Origin: Nocardia cyriacigeorgica
GTDB taxonomy: Bacteria > Actinomycetota > Actinomycetes > Mycobacteriales > Mycobacteriaceae
Reading direction: 5' to 3'
DNA: 64,000 nt
NCBI RefSeq assembly: GCF_010858045.1
Contig: NZ_JAAGVC010000023.1
Location: 1-64,000 of the forward strand
Made by a program: the position numbers and the translations under genes. Under the pieces are notes generated by a model that was given only the letters and a program-made list of their open reading frames with translations, searched no databases and was not told where the DNA came from. Shown here piece after piece: positions 1-7,990 of the stretch. How positions within the stretch are numbered: the stretch's first letter is position 1; the number at the start of each line of letters is the position of its first letter.

Positions 1-90
1 CAGCAGGCCGGTCAACCCCCACCCGGTAACCCCTGGACCGGCAACCGGAGGCGCCGAGGTAGATGTCTGGTCTTGTGCGAGTTGTGTCAC
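1..90 (-). CDS. Start of a second, divergent MFS transporter copy (partial)
   Basis: Read on the minus strand, a GTG at 90 opens a frame whose 30 codons up to the window edge are identical, base for base, to the first 30 codons of the transporter at 396-1703 (VTQLAQDQTS... ending in the first membrane segment). The same GGG-containing ribosome binding site precedes it. The rest of the gene lies outside the window, so only a duplicated N-terminus can be claimed. It may be a full paralogue, a fragment, or an inversion or assembly breakpoint. Confidence 0.5.
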   Translation of the reverse strand, partial: MTQLAQDQTSTSAPPVAGPGVTGWGLTGLL

Positions 91-101
91 GCGCTGGCCC
101 T
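1..101 (-). repeat. Left arm of a perfect 101-bp inverted repeat
   Basis: Every base p from 1 to 101 is complementary to base 486-p, so this arm exactly mirrors 385-485. Pairing stops at 102/384. The arm is cut by the window edge and may be longer. The arms are 283 bp apart and carry the ribosome binding site and first 30 codons of an MFS gene. Confidence 0.95.
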
Positions 102-126
102 CGCCTCGGTCTTTCGACCTTCGATG

Positions 127-159
127 TCGCCTGCCCGGCCCCTCACGCCGGGCAGGCGA
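127..159. terminator. Perfect 13-bp hairpin between the divergent repeat arms
   Basis: Bases 127-139 and 147-159 are perfectly complementary (TCGCCTGCCCGGC / GCCGGGCAGGCGA) around a 7-base loop. A strong terminator-like hairpin is unexpected upstream of two divergent gene starts. It suggests that the left repeat arm was placed beside the 3' end of an unrelated former transcription unit. Confidence 0.6.
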
Positions 160-324
160 TCAGCTGTGGTGAGAAGTTGCATTGCCCCGGCCGTCTTTTG
201 GTTGCGGAGCCCCGGACGCTGTACGACCAACCTCGACTGCCGGCCACCCGGTCGCGGCGTCAGGTGGTGAGCCGGACGAGCGGCGGTTCACGACGGGGTC
301 CACTGAACTACCACTCTCACTCGC

Positions 325-337
325 CATATAATATATG
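325..337. promoter_or_regulatory. AT-rich palindrome with -10-like TATAAT upstream of the MFS gene
   Basis: CATATA-A-TATATG is a perfect 13-bp palindrome and contains TATAAT at 327-332, a consensus -10 hexamer. It lies about 60 bp before the GTG start at 396. No good -35 hexamer is visible at 17 bp spacing, so it could be an activator-dependent promoter or an operator, perhaps for the neighbouring LysR protein (inference). Confidence 0.4.
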
Positions 338-384
338 ATGCGTAACACATTGGCGGGACAAGGTGGTCATCGCCACAGCATCGA

Positions 385-485
385 AGGGCCAGCGCGTGAC
401 ACAACTCGCACAAGACCAGACATCTACCTCGGCGCCTCCGGTTGCCGGTCCAGGGGTTACCGGGTGGGGGTTGACCGGCCTGCTG
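385..485 (+). repeat. Right arm of the 101-bp inverted repeat
   Basis: Exact inverted copy of 1-101. It spans the ribosome binding site, the GTG start at 396 and the first 30 codons of the MFS transporter gene. Perfect identity over coding bases, including third positions, implies a very recent duplication, gene conversion, or an artefact. Confidence 0.95.
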
Positions 486-1703
486 GTGGTGCTCTATCTC
501 CTCAACGCCTCGGATAAGGCGGTGTTCGGTCTCATCGCGCAACCGTTGCGTGAGGATCTGGGGCTGACGGCGTCGCAGATCGGGTTCACGGGCAGCATGT
601 TCTTCCTCGCGTTCACGGTCGGAGGTTTCTTGGCCGGCCCGATCAACAAGGTGCTGGCGTTGCGGTGGTCGATCGCGATCATCGCGGTCCTGTGGGGATT
701 GGTGATGCTGCCCTTGGTGGTGTGGGCGACCTTCGCGGTGCTGTTCCTGAGCCGCGTGTTGCTCGGGTTCACCGAGGGCCCGACGTCGGCGTTACTGCAT
801 ACCGCGGCGTACTCGTGGCATGCGCCGAGTAAGCGTGGATTACCCAGCGGGCTCATCCTTTCCGGGAGCATGCTGGCCAAAATGGCTGTTGTTCCGCTGC
901 TGGCGCTGGTGGTCGCCGACCATGGGTGGCGTGCGGCGATCATCGTGCTCGCTGCGGCGACGGCACTGTGGTGTGTGCCGTGGCTGATCACCTGGCGGCC
1001 CGGGCCCCACACGGTGGGTGGGAATCGTTCAGTATCGGCGGACGCGAACTCGGAACCGGCGGTGGCGTGGCGACGGCTGCTCTCATCGAAGACCTTCGTA
1101 TCCGCGGTCGCGGTGGCGATCGTCGCCTATGCGCTGATGTCGGTCGTATTGACCTGGTTGCCGTCGTATTTCGAGCAGGGCCTCGGCTATTCGCGGTTGG
1201 AGTCCGGCGCGTTGTTCGCAGCACCGAGCCTCGTCGGGCTGACCACCCTGCTGGGCGGTTCGTGGCTCAGCGACCGGGCAGCCAGTCGAGGATTGTCGTT
1301 GCGGCTGGTGCGAGTGGTCGCGCCGTGCGTGGGTGTGTTCGTGGCGGGCCTACTGCTGCTGAGTCTGCCCATGCTGGGGTCGCCGATCCTGGCAGTGGTG
1401 GCGGTGTCTGTGGCCTATGGGCTGGTCGTGGCGATCTTCCCGCTCCTCAATGCGGCGGTCACCGCGACGTGCCCGCCGCAGCAGACCTCCGGGGTGATCG
1501 GGGCGTTCTTCGCGTTGCAAGCGATCGGCGGCATCATCGGTCCATGGACGATGGGCATCGTCGTGGACGCGTCGGCAACGAAGGTCGACGGGTACACCGC
1601 CGCCTTCCAATGCCTCGGTGTCGCGGGCTCGATCGCAGCGGTAGCGGCATTACTTCTCGCCGACCCCGCCCGTGACCGTGAGCGCCTCCGGGCGACACGC
1701 TGA
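396..1703 (+). CDS. MFS transporter, organic-acid (anion:cation symporter-like)
   Basis: A 435-residue inner-membrane major facilitator protein with about twelve hydrophobic segments. The stretch GFTEGPTSALLHTAAYSW followed by a KRG turn resembles the signature between helices 4 and 5 of the anion:cation symporter branch, whose members import carboxylates such as phthalate or hexuronate. The GTG at 396 has GAAGGG eight bases upstream. A GTG at 363 would add 11 residues but has a weaker site. The gene converges on a LysR gene across a terminator. Beside a CoA ligase and catabolic genes it probably imports the substrate of that pathway (inference). Its first 30 codons are duplicated at 1-90. 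Confidence 0.85.
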   Translation: MTQLAQDQTSTSAPPVAGPGVTGWGLTGLLVVLYLLNASDKAVFGLIAQPLREDLGLTASQIGFTGSMFFLAFTVGGFLAGPINKVLALRWSIAIIAVLWGLVMLPLVVWATFAVLFLSRVLLGFTEGPTSALLHTAAYSWHAPSKRGLPSGLILSGSMLAKMAVVPLLALVVADHGWRAAIIVLAAATALWCVPWLITWRPGPHTVGGNRSVSADANSEPAVAWRRLLSSKTFVSAVAVAIVAYALMSVVLTWLPSYFEQGLGYSRLESGALFAAPSLVGLTTLLGGSWLSDRAASRGLSLRLVRVVAPCVGVFVAGLLLLSLPMLGSPILAVVAVSVAYGLVVAIFPLLNAAVTATCPPQQTSGVIGAFFALQAIGGIIGPWTMGIVVDASATKVDGYTAAFQCLGVAGSIAAVAALLLADPARDRERLRATR

Positions 1704-1789
1704 CCGCCCGTCTCGGTCATCAGCCCCGCGACCCGCGACACCGACAGACGACCATCTTGGGCGAATTGGATCCGGCATCGGAAAACGCT

Positions 1790-1826
1790 GACCGGAGCCC
1801 CTGGTCCGAGACCACGGGCTCCGGTC
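1790..1826. terminator. Bidirectional terminator hairpin between MFS and LysR genes
   Basis: GACCGGAGCCC (1790-1800) pairs perfectly with GGGCTCCGGTC (1816-1826). The loop adds an inner TGGT/ACCA stem. It lies between two convergent genes and has no clear T tract, as is common in actinomycetes. Confidence 0.75.
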
Positions 1827-1836
1827 GGCGTCGTTC

Positions 1837-2778
1837 TCAGAGGTCGTCGGCCGGCTCGATATCGTCGGCCGGTCGGGTCAGCAGCTGTTCGATGAGGACC
1901 TTTGTCGCAGGGCTGAATTCGCGACCGCGCGCGGTGGCGAGGTGGATGCGCCGTTCAGCCCATGGCTCGGCCAGGTCGAGCACGGCGACGCGGCCGGTCC
2001 ATTCGTGGCCGACCAGGCATTCCGGCTGCACAGTGACGCCGAGCCCGGCGTTGACCAGGCTGATCGCGGCGCCACCGCTGCGCAGGACGTGCTTGGGCTC
2101 GTACTCCTCGCCGATACGCCGCGCAGCGGCGCGTAGCGCGCCGACCAGTGCGCGCGGGGCGATCAGTTTCTCCGGCAACAGGTCTCGGATCGTCACGCTG
2201 GTCTGCCCGCTGAGCGGGTGACCGAGCGGCACCACCGCGACGATGCGGTCGCGCCGGTAGGGCGTCACCTCGACACCGTCGAGGTCGAGGCCATAGGCCG
2301 AGGCGAACACGCCGAGGTCGGCCTCGCCGCGTGCGACTTCCTGCACGATGTCGGCGTTCTCCACCTCGTGCACCACCAGATCGACCAGGGGGTACTGGCG
2401 GCTGAACTCACCGAGCTCGCGGGCCAGGAACGGCACGATGATCGACCGAGCCGACACTATCCGCAACTCGCCCTGCACACCCTCGGTCAGTGCGGCGAAC
2501 TCCGTGCGCATGTCGTCGAGGCTGTCGAAGATCATGCGTGCGTGGCGGGCCAGGATGGCACCCGCCGGACTCGGTAACACACCTTTGGGGGTGCGGTCGA
2601 GCAGCTTGACCCCGGCGATGTTCTCGAGCACCTGGATGCGTTTGGTCGCGGTGGACGCTGCGATGTTCTCGCGAATCGCAGCGAGGCCGATCTGTTGTTC
2701 TTCGATCGCCGAGAGGAACAGCCGCAAGGTGAACAGGTCCACCTGCCGAATCAGATGCAACCGGTTGAGGGTGCCCAT
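1837..2778 (-). CDS. LysR-family transcriptional regulator
   Basis: A 313-residue LysR-type regulator: an N-terminal winged helix (about residues 10-70, with the typical STATKRIQVLENIAGVKLLDRT region) followed by a two-lobed effector-binding domain. The ATG at 2778 is preceded by GGAGGTGGG, a strong ribosome binding site, so longer forms starting further upstream are unlikely. It lies downstream of the CoA ligase gene on the same strand and about 80 bp from its stop, so it may be cotranscribed with it. AT-rich DNA at 2838-2850 may also hold its own promoter. It probably senses the substrate or CoA ester of the neighbouring catabolic genes (inference). Confidence 0.85.
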   Translation of the reverse strand: MGTLNRLHLIRQVDLFTLRLFLSAIEEQQIGLAAIRENIAASTATKRIQVLENIAGVKLLDRTPKGVLPSPAGAILARHARMIFDSLDDMRTEFAALTEGVQGELRIVSARSIIVPFLARELGEFSRQYPLVDLVVHEVENADIVQEVARGEADLGVFASAYGLDLDGVEVTPYRRDRIVAVVPLGHPLSGQTSVTIRDLLPEKLIAPRALVGALRAAARRIGEEYEPKHVLRSGGAAISLVNAGLGVTVQPECLVGHEWTGRVAVLDLAEPWAERRIHLATARGREFSPATKVLIEQLLTRPADDIEPADDL

Positions 2779-2857
2779 CCCACCTCCGCTGTCGAGCTGT
2801 GACCGGTGCTTCCGATCATAGTCGAGCACCGAACGAAGAATATTTTATACGTCGCAT

Positions 2858-4213
2858 TCAGGAGGTGGGCACTCGCTCGATGAGAGCGACCTTGACGTGG
2901 TCGGGTCGCTTCAACGTGCCGTCGGGCACCAGCTCCACGATCGTCTTCACATTGAGCGCCGATCGCACCCGCTGTTCGATGGTGGCGCGCAGATCGTTCT
3001 GCTGGTCGGTGCTCAGACCCCGGGCGAACTCGACTGCCAGCGGCAGCGGACGCTGGGTGGAGTGGCCTTCGAAATCGGCGCGGATGCGCATCTCGCCGGT
3101 CGTCGCGGGTGCCAGTTCCATGACCAGTTCTTTGACCGCGGAGGGGAACAGGTTGATGCCGCGCACGATGAGCATGTCGTCGGTGCGGCCGACGCAGCGC
3201 ACCTTGTAACCCGTTCGGCCACAGGGGCAGTCGGTCCCAGTGACCACCACGTGGTCACGGGTGCGGAAGCGCAACAGCGGCGAGGCCTGGCGGCGCAACG
3301 CCGTGTAGACGAGTTCACCGCTGGCGCCTTCGACCGGGGTCACCTGGTCGCCCGTCTCCGGATCGATGAGTTCGGCGATCATCAGGTCCGGTGACAGGAA
3401 ATGCATGCCGTCGCCGACTTCGCATTCACCCCAATAGGTGCACGCGATGTCGGTACCGCCCAGCATTTCGCGCACGGTGGCACCCCACAGCGATTCCAGC
3501 TTCTCGCGCACGGCGGGCAGGCCGCCGCCCGGCTCGCCACCCACGCTGATCGTCCTGACACCCAATTCGCCGGCCGCCCGCCCGACGATCTGCGGGGCCT
3601 GCTCGGCGAGGTGGGTGAGGAAGTAGGGGGTGCCGATGAGTGCGTTGGGGCGCTGGTCGGCCTGTACTCGCAGCAGCCGTTCGGCGCCGGCCTCGGCGCC
3701 GATGGGGATGTCGACGATGCCCATGTATTGCAGGATCTGCACGACCGGCAGGCCGCCGACGAAGCCCTTGCTCATGCCGAAGCCGTGCAGCAGGCGGTCG
3801 CCGGGGCGGAAACCGTTGGCGTACAGGGCACGTGCGCCGAGCTCACTCCAGACGCGGATATCGCTCTCGGTGAGACCGACGTAGGAAGGTGAGCCGGTCG
3901 TGCCCGAGGACGCTTGGATCTGCACGATATCGGCGTCGGCGGCGGCCACGTGCGTGCCCAGCGGTGGTGCGGCGGCGAGACTGTCGCGCAATTCCTGTTT
4001 CTCGGTGAACGGCAGACCCGCGAGGTCGGCGACCGTCGCGATCTTGTCGATATTCACGCCGTGTTCGGCGAACTTCGCCCGGTAGAACTCGCTGTTCGCC
4101 GCCAGATAGGCGAGCTGCTCCCGGAGCCGCTCGTCCTGGACCCACCGCGACTCGGTCGCGGACAAGGTCTCTACGGCACTCCAGTACTGCGCCGAGAAAG
4201 GAACACTTCTCAT
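2858..4213 (-). CDS. Phenylacetate-CoA ligase-like (PaaK family) adenylate-forming enzyme
   Basis: A 451-residue ATP-dependent acyl/aryl-CoA ligase that would activate a carboxylic acid through an acyl-AMP. The phosphate loop SSGTTG lies near residue 102. The PaaK-type C-terminal core follows: LLRFRTRDH (usually RYRTGD), CPCGRT, then GRTDDMLIVRGINLFPS. The Gly of RYRTGD is an Arg here. The ATG at 4213 has GGGAG six bases upstream; an upstream in-frame extension lacks a site. It is divergent from the acyl-CoA dehydrogenase operon, which suits activation of the acid that the operon degrades. The substrate cannot be read from the sequence. Confidence 0.85.
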   Translation of the reverse strand: MRSVPFSAQYWSAVETLSATESRWVQDERLREQLAYLAANSEFYRAKFAEHGVNIDKIATVADLAGLPFTEKQELRDSLAAAPPLGTHVAAADADIVQIQASSGTTGSPSYVGLTESDIRVWSELGARALYANGFRPGDRLLHGFGMSKGFVGGLPVVQILQYMGIVDIPIGAEAGAERLLRVQADQRPNALIGTPYFLTHLAEQAPQIVGRAAGELGVRTISVGGEPGGGLPAVREKLESLWGATVREMLGGTDIACTYWGECEVGDGMHFLSPDLMIAELIDPETGDQVTPVEGASGELVYTALRRQASPLLRFRTRDHVVVTGTDCPCGRTGYKVRCVGRTDDMLIVRGINLFPSAVKELVMELAPATTGEMRIRADFEGHSTQRPLPLAVEFARGLSTDQQNDLRATIEQRVRSALNVKTIVELVPDGTLKRPDHVKVALIERVPTS

Positions 4214-4602
4214 GATGACTCCCGAATGGCCGATGCAACGCCGCCGCGCTACCGTGGCGTTCGGCGACGAGTGTGCTCCGACCATAGTTCGGCCGGTACT
4301 GCTATTCAATTCCCTGTTTTCGAACTGCGGCTTCGGGAATTTTCACTTGCCGATCGGCAGGGTGGCGGGCATCCTCGAAATGTCGCCGCCGCGCCCTCTG
4401 ACCTCGTGTTTCAGGAGGTCACCCAGGCAAGTTCGATCGAAGCAGGCGGAGCATCCGCCGGGTTTTTCGACACTCGTGGGGAACTTCGAAGCAGTCGAAT
4501 GGCGAATTCGAAGAACATCACTTGGCGCACCGAGTGAGTGGGAATTAACGTCCTGCTCAGAAAAGACATCATCCGAATCCATCGCATTACGGAGCACACA
4601 GA
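4214..4602. promoter_or_regulatory. Divergent promoter region, ligase / acyl-CoA dehydrogenase operon
   Basis: This 389-bp non-coding stretch separates two divergent catabolic genes. It holds an inverted repeat AATTCCC (4309-4315) and GGGAATT (4336-4342) separated by 20 bp, a spacing consistent with two turns for a dimeric or tetrameric regulator such as the nearby LysR. No convincing -35/-10 pair was identified. Confidence 0.4.
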
Positions 4603-5748
4603 ATGAATTCGAACTTCCTGGACGAGGCGCAGGCCGCCTGGCTCGACGTCGTGAACAAGTTCATGGACGACGAGATCACCGTCGAATACGTGCGCAAGTG
4701 CGATGTGGGCCGCGAGTACCCGTACGAGGCGTACGAGAAGATCGCCGCGCAGGGCTGGCTCGGCATCCTGATCGACGAGGCTGACGGCGGTTCCGGCGGC
4801 GATATCTTCGACTACTCGCTGATGGCCGAGGGGCTGGGCAAGTTCGGTTTCGACTTTGCCTGCTCGGTGTTGGTTCCCACCTTCACCGCGATGAACATCA
4901 TCAAGTACGGCACCGCCGAGCAGAAGGCGCGCTACGTCAAGCCGTTCATCGACGGCCAGATCCGCTTCTCGGTCTCGATCTCCGAGCCCGACGCGGGTTC
5001 GGACGCCTCCAACACCAAGACCCGCGCACGCCGGGACGAGAACGGCGACTGGATCGTTTCCGGGCAGAAGCTGTGGTGCTCGGGTGCCGCTGCCGAGAAC
5101 ACCGTCATCGCGATGCTGGTGCGCACCGACGCCGGTGACAAGCACGGCGGCCTGTCGGTCCTGCTGATCCCCAACGACACCCCAGGCCTGGACATTCGCA
5201 AGCTGCCGACGCTGTCGCGCCATGCCACCGGCACCACCGAGATCTTCCTCGACGAGGTCCGTGTCCCCGCCGACGCGCTGCTGGGCGAGGTCGGCCAGGG
5301 CTGGAAGATCATCACCGAGCACTTGGAGCTGGAGCGCTGCGCGGTCGCCGCCGCCTACGTGGGTAACGCCCAGGAGGCGGTCAGGGCCGCCAACAAGTAC
5401 GCCCACGAGCGCATCCAGTTCGGCAAGCCGATCTACGAGTTCCAGGTGCTCAAGCACATGCTGGCCGAGAACCAGACCCGGGTCGACGCCGCGCGGCTGC
5501 TCTGCTACCGCGCCGCCAGGATGAAGGCCGCCGGCTTGCCCGCGCCCCGCGAGACCTCGATGGCCAAGCTCTACGGCTCCGAAACCCTCAAGCAGTGCGC
5601 GCTCGACGGCATGCAGATCCTGGGTGGTTACGCCAACCTGCCCGAGGCCGATATGGAGCGCTACCTGCGCGAGAGCGTGCAGTCCACCATCGGCGGCGGT
5701 ACCTCGCAGATCCAGCGCACCATCATCGCCAAGTCGATGCGCCTTTGA
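4603..5748 (+). CDS. Acyl-CoA dehydrogenase, isovaleryl-CoA dehydrogenase-like
   Basis: A 381-residue FAD-dependent acyl-CoA dehydrogenase of normal length that introduces an alpha,beta double bond into an acyl-CoA. The family signature EPDAGSDAS and the C-terminal IGGGTSQIQR are present. The C-terminal position that carries the catalytic Glu in medium- and short-chain enzymes is Gly here. A Glu sits instead in LELERC (about residue 240), where isovaleryl-CoA and long-chain dehydrogenases carry their base, so a branched or bulky substrate is likely (inference). GGAG lies eight bases before the ATG. It is the first gene of a tight operon reaching to 10304. Confidence 0.9.
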   Translation: MNSNFLDEAQAAWLDVVNKFMDDEITVEYVRKCDVGREYPYEAYEKIAAQGWLGILIDEADGGSGGDIFDYSLMAEGLGKFGFDFACSVLVPTFTAMNIIKYGTAEQKARYVKPFIDGQIRFSVSISEPDAGSDASNTKTRARRDENGDWIVSGQKLWCSGAAAENTVIAMLVRTDAGDKHGGLSVLLIPNDTPGLDIRKLPTLSRHATGTTEIFLDEVRVPADALLGEVGQGWKIITEHLELERCAVAAAYVGNAQEAVRAANKYAHERIQFGKPIYEFQVLKHMLAENQTRVDAARLLCYRAARMKAAGLPAPRETSMAKLYGSETLKQCALDGMQILGGYANLPEADMERYLRESVQSTIGGGTSQIQRTIIAKSMRL

Positions 5749-5783
5749 GCCGCATTCACCCACGCACACCCAGGAGAACTTCG

Positions 5784-6287
5784 ATGGCCACCATCAACAA
5801 CCGCATCGACATGCCGCTCGACGAGATCGAGGTCGGTACCGTCTTCCGCTCCGGCGGACGCACCATCACCGAAGCCGACGTAGTGAACTACTGTGCGCTG
5901 ACCGGCAATTGGATCGAGATCCACTCCAACGTCCACTACGCCGCGCAGACTCGCTTCGGGGAGCGTCTGGTGCAGGGTTCGCTGACCTACTCGCTGATGA
6001 CCGGCCTGATCCAGTTCGGCCCATCGATCCAGGCGAACTATGGCATCGACAACCTGCGCTACCTGAAGCCGGTGCTGATCAACGACACCATCTACGTCAC
6101 CGCCGAGGTGATCGGCAAGAAGGACAAGGACGAGAAGTACGGCGTCGTCACTTTCCTGATGAAGGCGCTCAACCAGCACGGTGACGTGGTTCAGCGCAGC
6201 GAGTGGAGCCTGCTCATGCTGCGCAAGCGCGAGGACCTCGAGGCGCTCGTCGGCGCGTCGCTGCCGACCGAGAAGGTCCGGAGCTGA
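5784..6287 (+). CDS. MaoC-like hot-dog-fold (de)hydratase with altered active site
   Basis: A 167-residue single hot-dog-domain protein of the MaoC/R-specific enoyl-CoA hydratase family, expected to add water to the enoyl-CoA made by the preceding dehydrogenase. The start has AGGAG seven bases upstream. The hydratase motif normally reads TGDxNPIH. Here it reads TGNWIEIH, so the catalytic Asp is Asn (residue 42) while the His (47) is kept. That change predicts reduced or altered hydratase activity, or pairing with another subunit, as in the ChsH1/ChsH2 type of complex. Only 4 bp separate it from the next gene, so translational coupling is likely. Confidence 0.85.
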   Translation: MATINNRIDMPLDEIEVGTVFRSGGRTITEADVVNYCALTGNWIEIHSNVHYAAQTRFGERLVQGSLTYSLMTGLIQFGPSIQANYGIDNLRYLKPVLINDTIYVTAEVIGKKDKDEKYGVVTFLMKALNQHGDVVQRSEWSLLMLRKREDLEALVGASLPTEKVRS

Positions 6288-6291
6288 GGTC

Positions 6292-7497
6292 ATGACCGGA
6301 CAACCCGTCGCCGCGATCGTCGGCATGGGCGACGCCTATGCCACGCGCGCGAACCGCAAAGACCCGCTGCAACTGGCCGTCGAGGCCACCGTGGCGGCGC
6401 TGGCCGATGCGGGGATCACGAAGAACCAGGTGGACGCCCTGTTCACCGGTCGTTCGCCGTGGGCCGATAAGCGCTCGCAATGGAACAACATCTTCGCCTC
6501 GCACATGCAGATGCCGTTGACGTTCACGAGTGAACTGACCCTGCATGGCGCCGGCCTCACCGCCTCGCTCGCGCAGGCATCGCAGATGATCGCCGCGGGC
6601 AAGGCGGAGTATGTGCTCTGCCTGCAAAGCGATGCGACGGAGTTGTTCGTCGACGCGGTGGCCATGGGCGCGGAGGCCGACGCGGATCCGCAGTTCGAAG
6701 TGATGTACGGACCGACGATCCCGTCCCTCTACGCCCAGGCCGCCCGTCGGTACTTCCATGAATTCGGCATCACCGAAGCCGATCTGGCCGAGGTTGCCGT
6801 CGCCAATCAGCGCTGGGGCGCGCATCATCCGCACGCGGCCAAGGCCAAGCACGGCGAGATCGATGTCGCGACCGTGCTCGCCTCGCCGTACGTGGCCACC
6901 CCGTTGCGGCGGTGGATGTGTTCCACCTGGGGTGGCGGTACCGGCGGCGCACTGGTCGTCACCGCACCCGACAATGTGCGACCCCATCAGAAGCCGGTCT
7001 ACCTGCACGGATACGGCTCGGCCACCACCCACGAGTACCTGTCGGACCGGATGAACATGCGCACCTGCAAGTTCGCCGACTTCGGCGCCCTGCCGAACCT
7101 CACCCATACCGCCACCATCGAGGCGGCGCGGCAGGCCTACGCCATGGCCGGGCTCGGCCCCTCCGATATCGACATGGTGCAGATGTCGGTGAACTTCGCG
7201 CATATGGGCCCGATCGTCATGGAGGACCTGGGCTTCGCGAAGAAGGGCCGGGGCATCGACGTTTATCGTGAGGGCCGCACGGGCGTCGACGGCGATCTGC
7301 CGACCGACACCAACGGCGGCTGGCTGTCCTTCGGCCAGCCGGGTATCTCCTGCAACATGGACACCATCGTCGAGACCGTGCGCCAGCTGCGCGGGGAGGC
7401 GCTGGGGCTCGCACCCACCCGCAAACCGGAAACCGCGCTGGTCCAGGGTGCGGGCGGCATGTTGGCGGCCGGCAGCGTGCTGGTGCTGGCGGCCTGA
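6292..7497 (+). CDS. Thiolase-like lipid-transfer protein (Ltp2/SCP2-type, probable aldolase subunit)
   Basis: A 401-residue thiolase-fold protein. Where a thiolase nucleophile Cys is expected, the sequence reads LHGAGLTASLAQASQ. The C-terminal GHP motif reads LSFGQPG, so neither canonical Cys nor His is in place. This is the pattern of Ltp2-type proteins, which with a DUF35 partner cleave a beta-hydroxyacyl-CoA by retro-aldol reaction in steroid side-chain degradation. A DUF35 gene follows 19 bp downstream, which supports that role. The substrate is unknown. The ribosome binding site GGAG lies inside the end of the MaoC gene. Confidence 0.85.
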   Translation: MTGQPVAAIVGMGDAYATRANRKDPLQLAVEATVAALADAGITKNQVDALFTGRSPWADKRSQWNNIFASHMQMPLTFTSELTLHGAGLTASLAQASQMIAAGKAEYVLCLQSDATELFVDAVAMGAEADADPQFEVMYGPTIPSLYAQAARRYFHEFGITEADLAEVAVANQRWGAHHPHAAKAKHGEIDVATVLASPYVATPLRRWMCSTWGGGTGGALVVTAPDNVRPHQKPVYLHGYGSATTHEYLSDRMNMRTCKFADFGALPNLTHTATIEAARQAYAMAGLGPSDIDMVQMSVNFAHMGPIVMEDLGFAKKGRGIDVYREGRTGVDGDLPTDTNGGWLSFGQPGISCNMDTIVETVRQLRGEALGLAPTRKPETALVQGAGGMLAAGSVLVLAA

Positions 7498-7516
7498 GCG
7501 GAATCGGAGAACAACC

Positions 7517-7939
7517 ATGAGCGAAGCAACCGCACCCAATGATTGGCCGCAGCCGTACCGACTGCTCGACGCCGCACCCTACTGGGCGGCGCTGGACGAG
7601 CGGCGCCTGACTTTTCAGCGCTGTGCCGGCTGTGCCGAAGCGGTCTGGCCCGCACACTCGTACTGCCCCTACTGCTCCTCGCCGGAATTGGCCTGGGAGG
7701 AGTCGGCCGGGCGCGGCACTGTCTACTCCTTCAGCACGGTGATGCGGGGCCCGACCCCGGTGTGGGCGTCGATCACGCCCTACACCGTCGGATTCGTGCA
7801 GATGGCCGAGGGCTACCTGCTCTTCGCCCAGATCGAAGGCGACCCCGAATCCATCGCGATCGACCAGGACGTCACCGTCCGGTTCGTCGAACGCGGTGCC
7901 CAGACCATCCCCGTCTTCACCGCCGCGAACCCCGGGTAA
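7517..7939 (+). CDS. DUF35 zinc-ribbon/OB-fold acyl-CoA-associated protein
   Basis: A 140-residue protein with a rubredoxin-like zinc ribbon (CAGC near residue 36 and CPYC near residue 52) followed by an OB-fold. This is the DUF35 architecture of ChsH2 C-termini and of partners of thiolase-like proteins. It binds its thiolase-like partner and is required for activity of the Ltp2 aldolase complex. Its position right after the Ltp-type gene fits that pairing. It lacks a MaoC-like domain, which is supplied separately by the gene at 5784. Confidence 0.88.
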   Translation: MSEATAPNDWPQPYRLLDAAPYWAALDERRLTFQRCAGCAEAVWPAHSYCPYCSSPELAWEESAGRGTVYSFSTVMRGPTPVWASITPYTVGFVQMAEGYLLFAQIEGDPESIAIDQDVTVRFVERGAQTIPVFTAANPG

Positions 7940-7990
7940 AGGTGCACGATGACAACACACGATCGACCACGACCAGGGCAGGAGCAGCCG

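Noticed and set aside
4411..5769. Long minus-strand frame opposite the acyl-CoA dehydrogenase
   Set aside because: It is antisense to a well-conserved gene, has low-complexity His/Gly/Leu-rich composition and no family features.
6214..7539. Long minus-strand frame opposite the thiolase-like gene
   Set aside because: Antisense shadow of a conserved gene and no ribosome binding site or domain.
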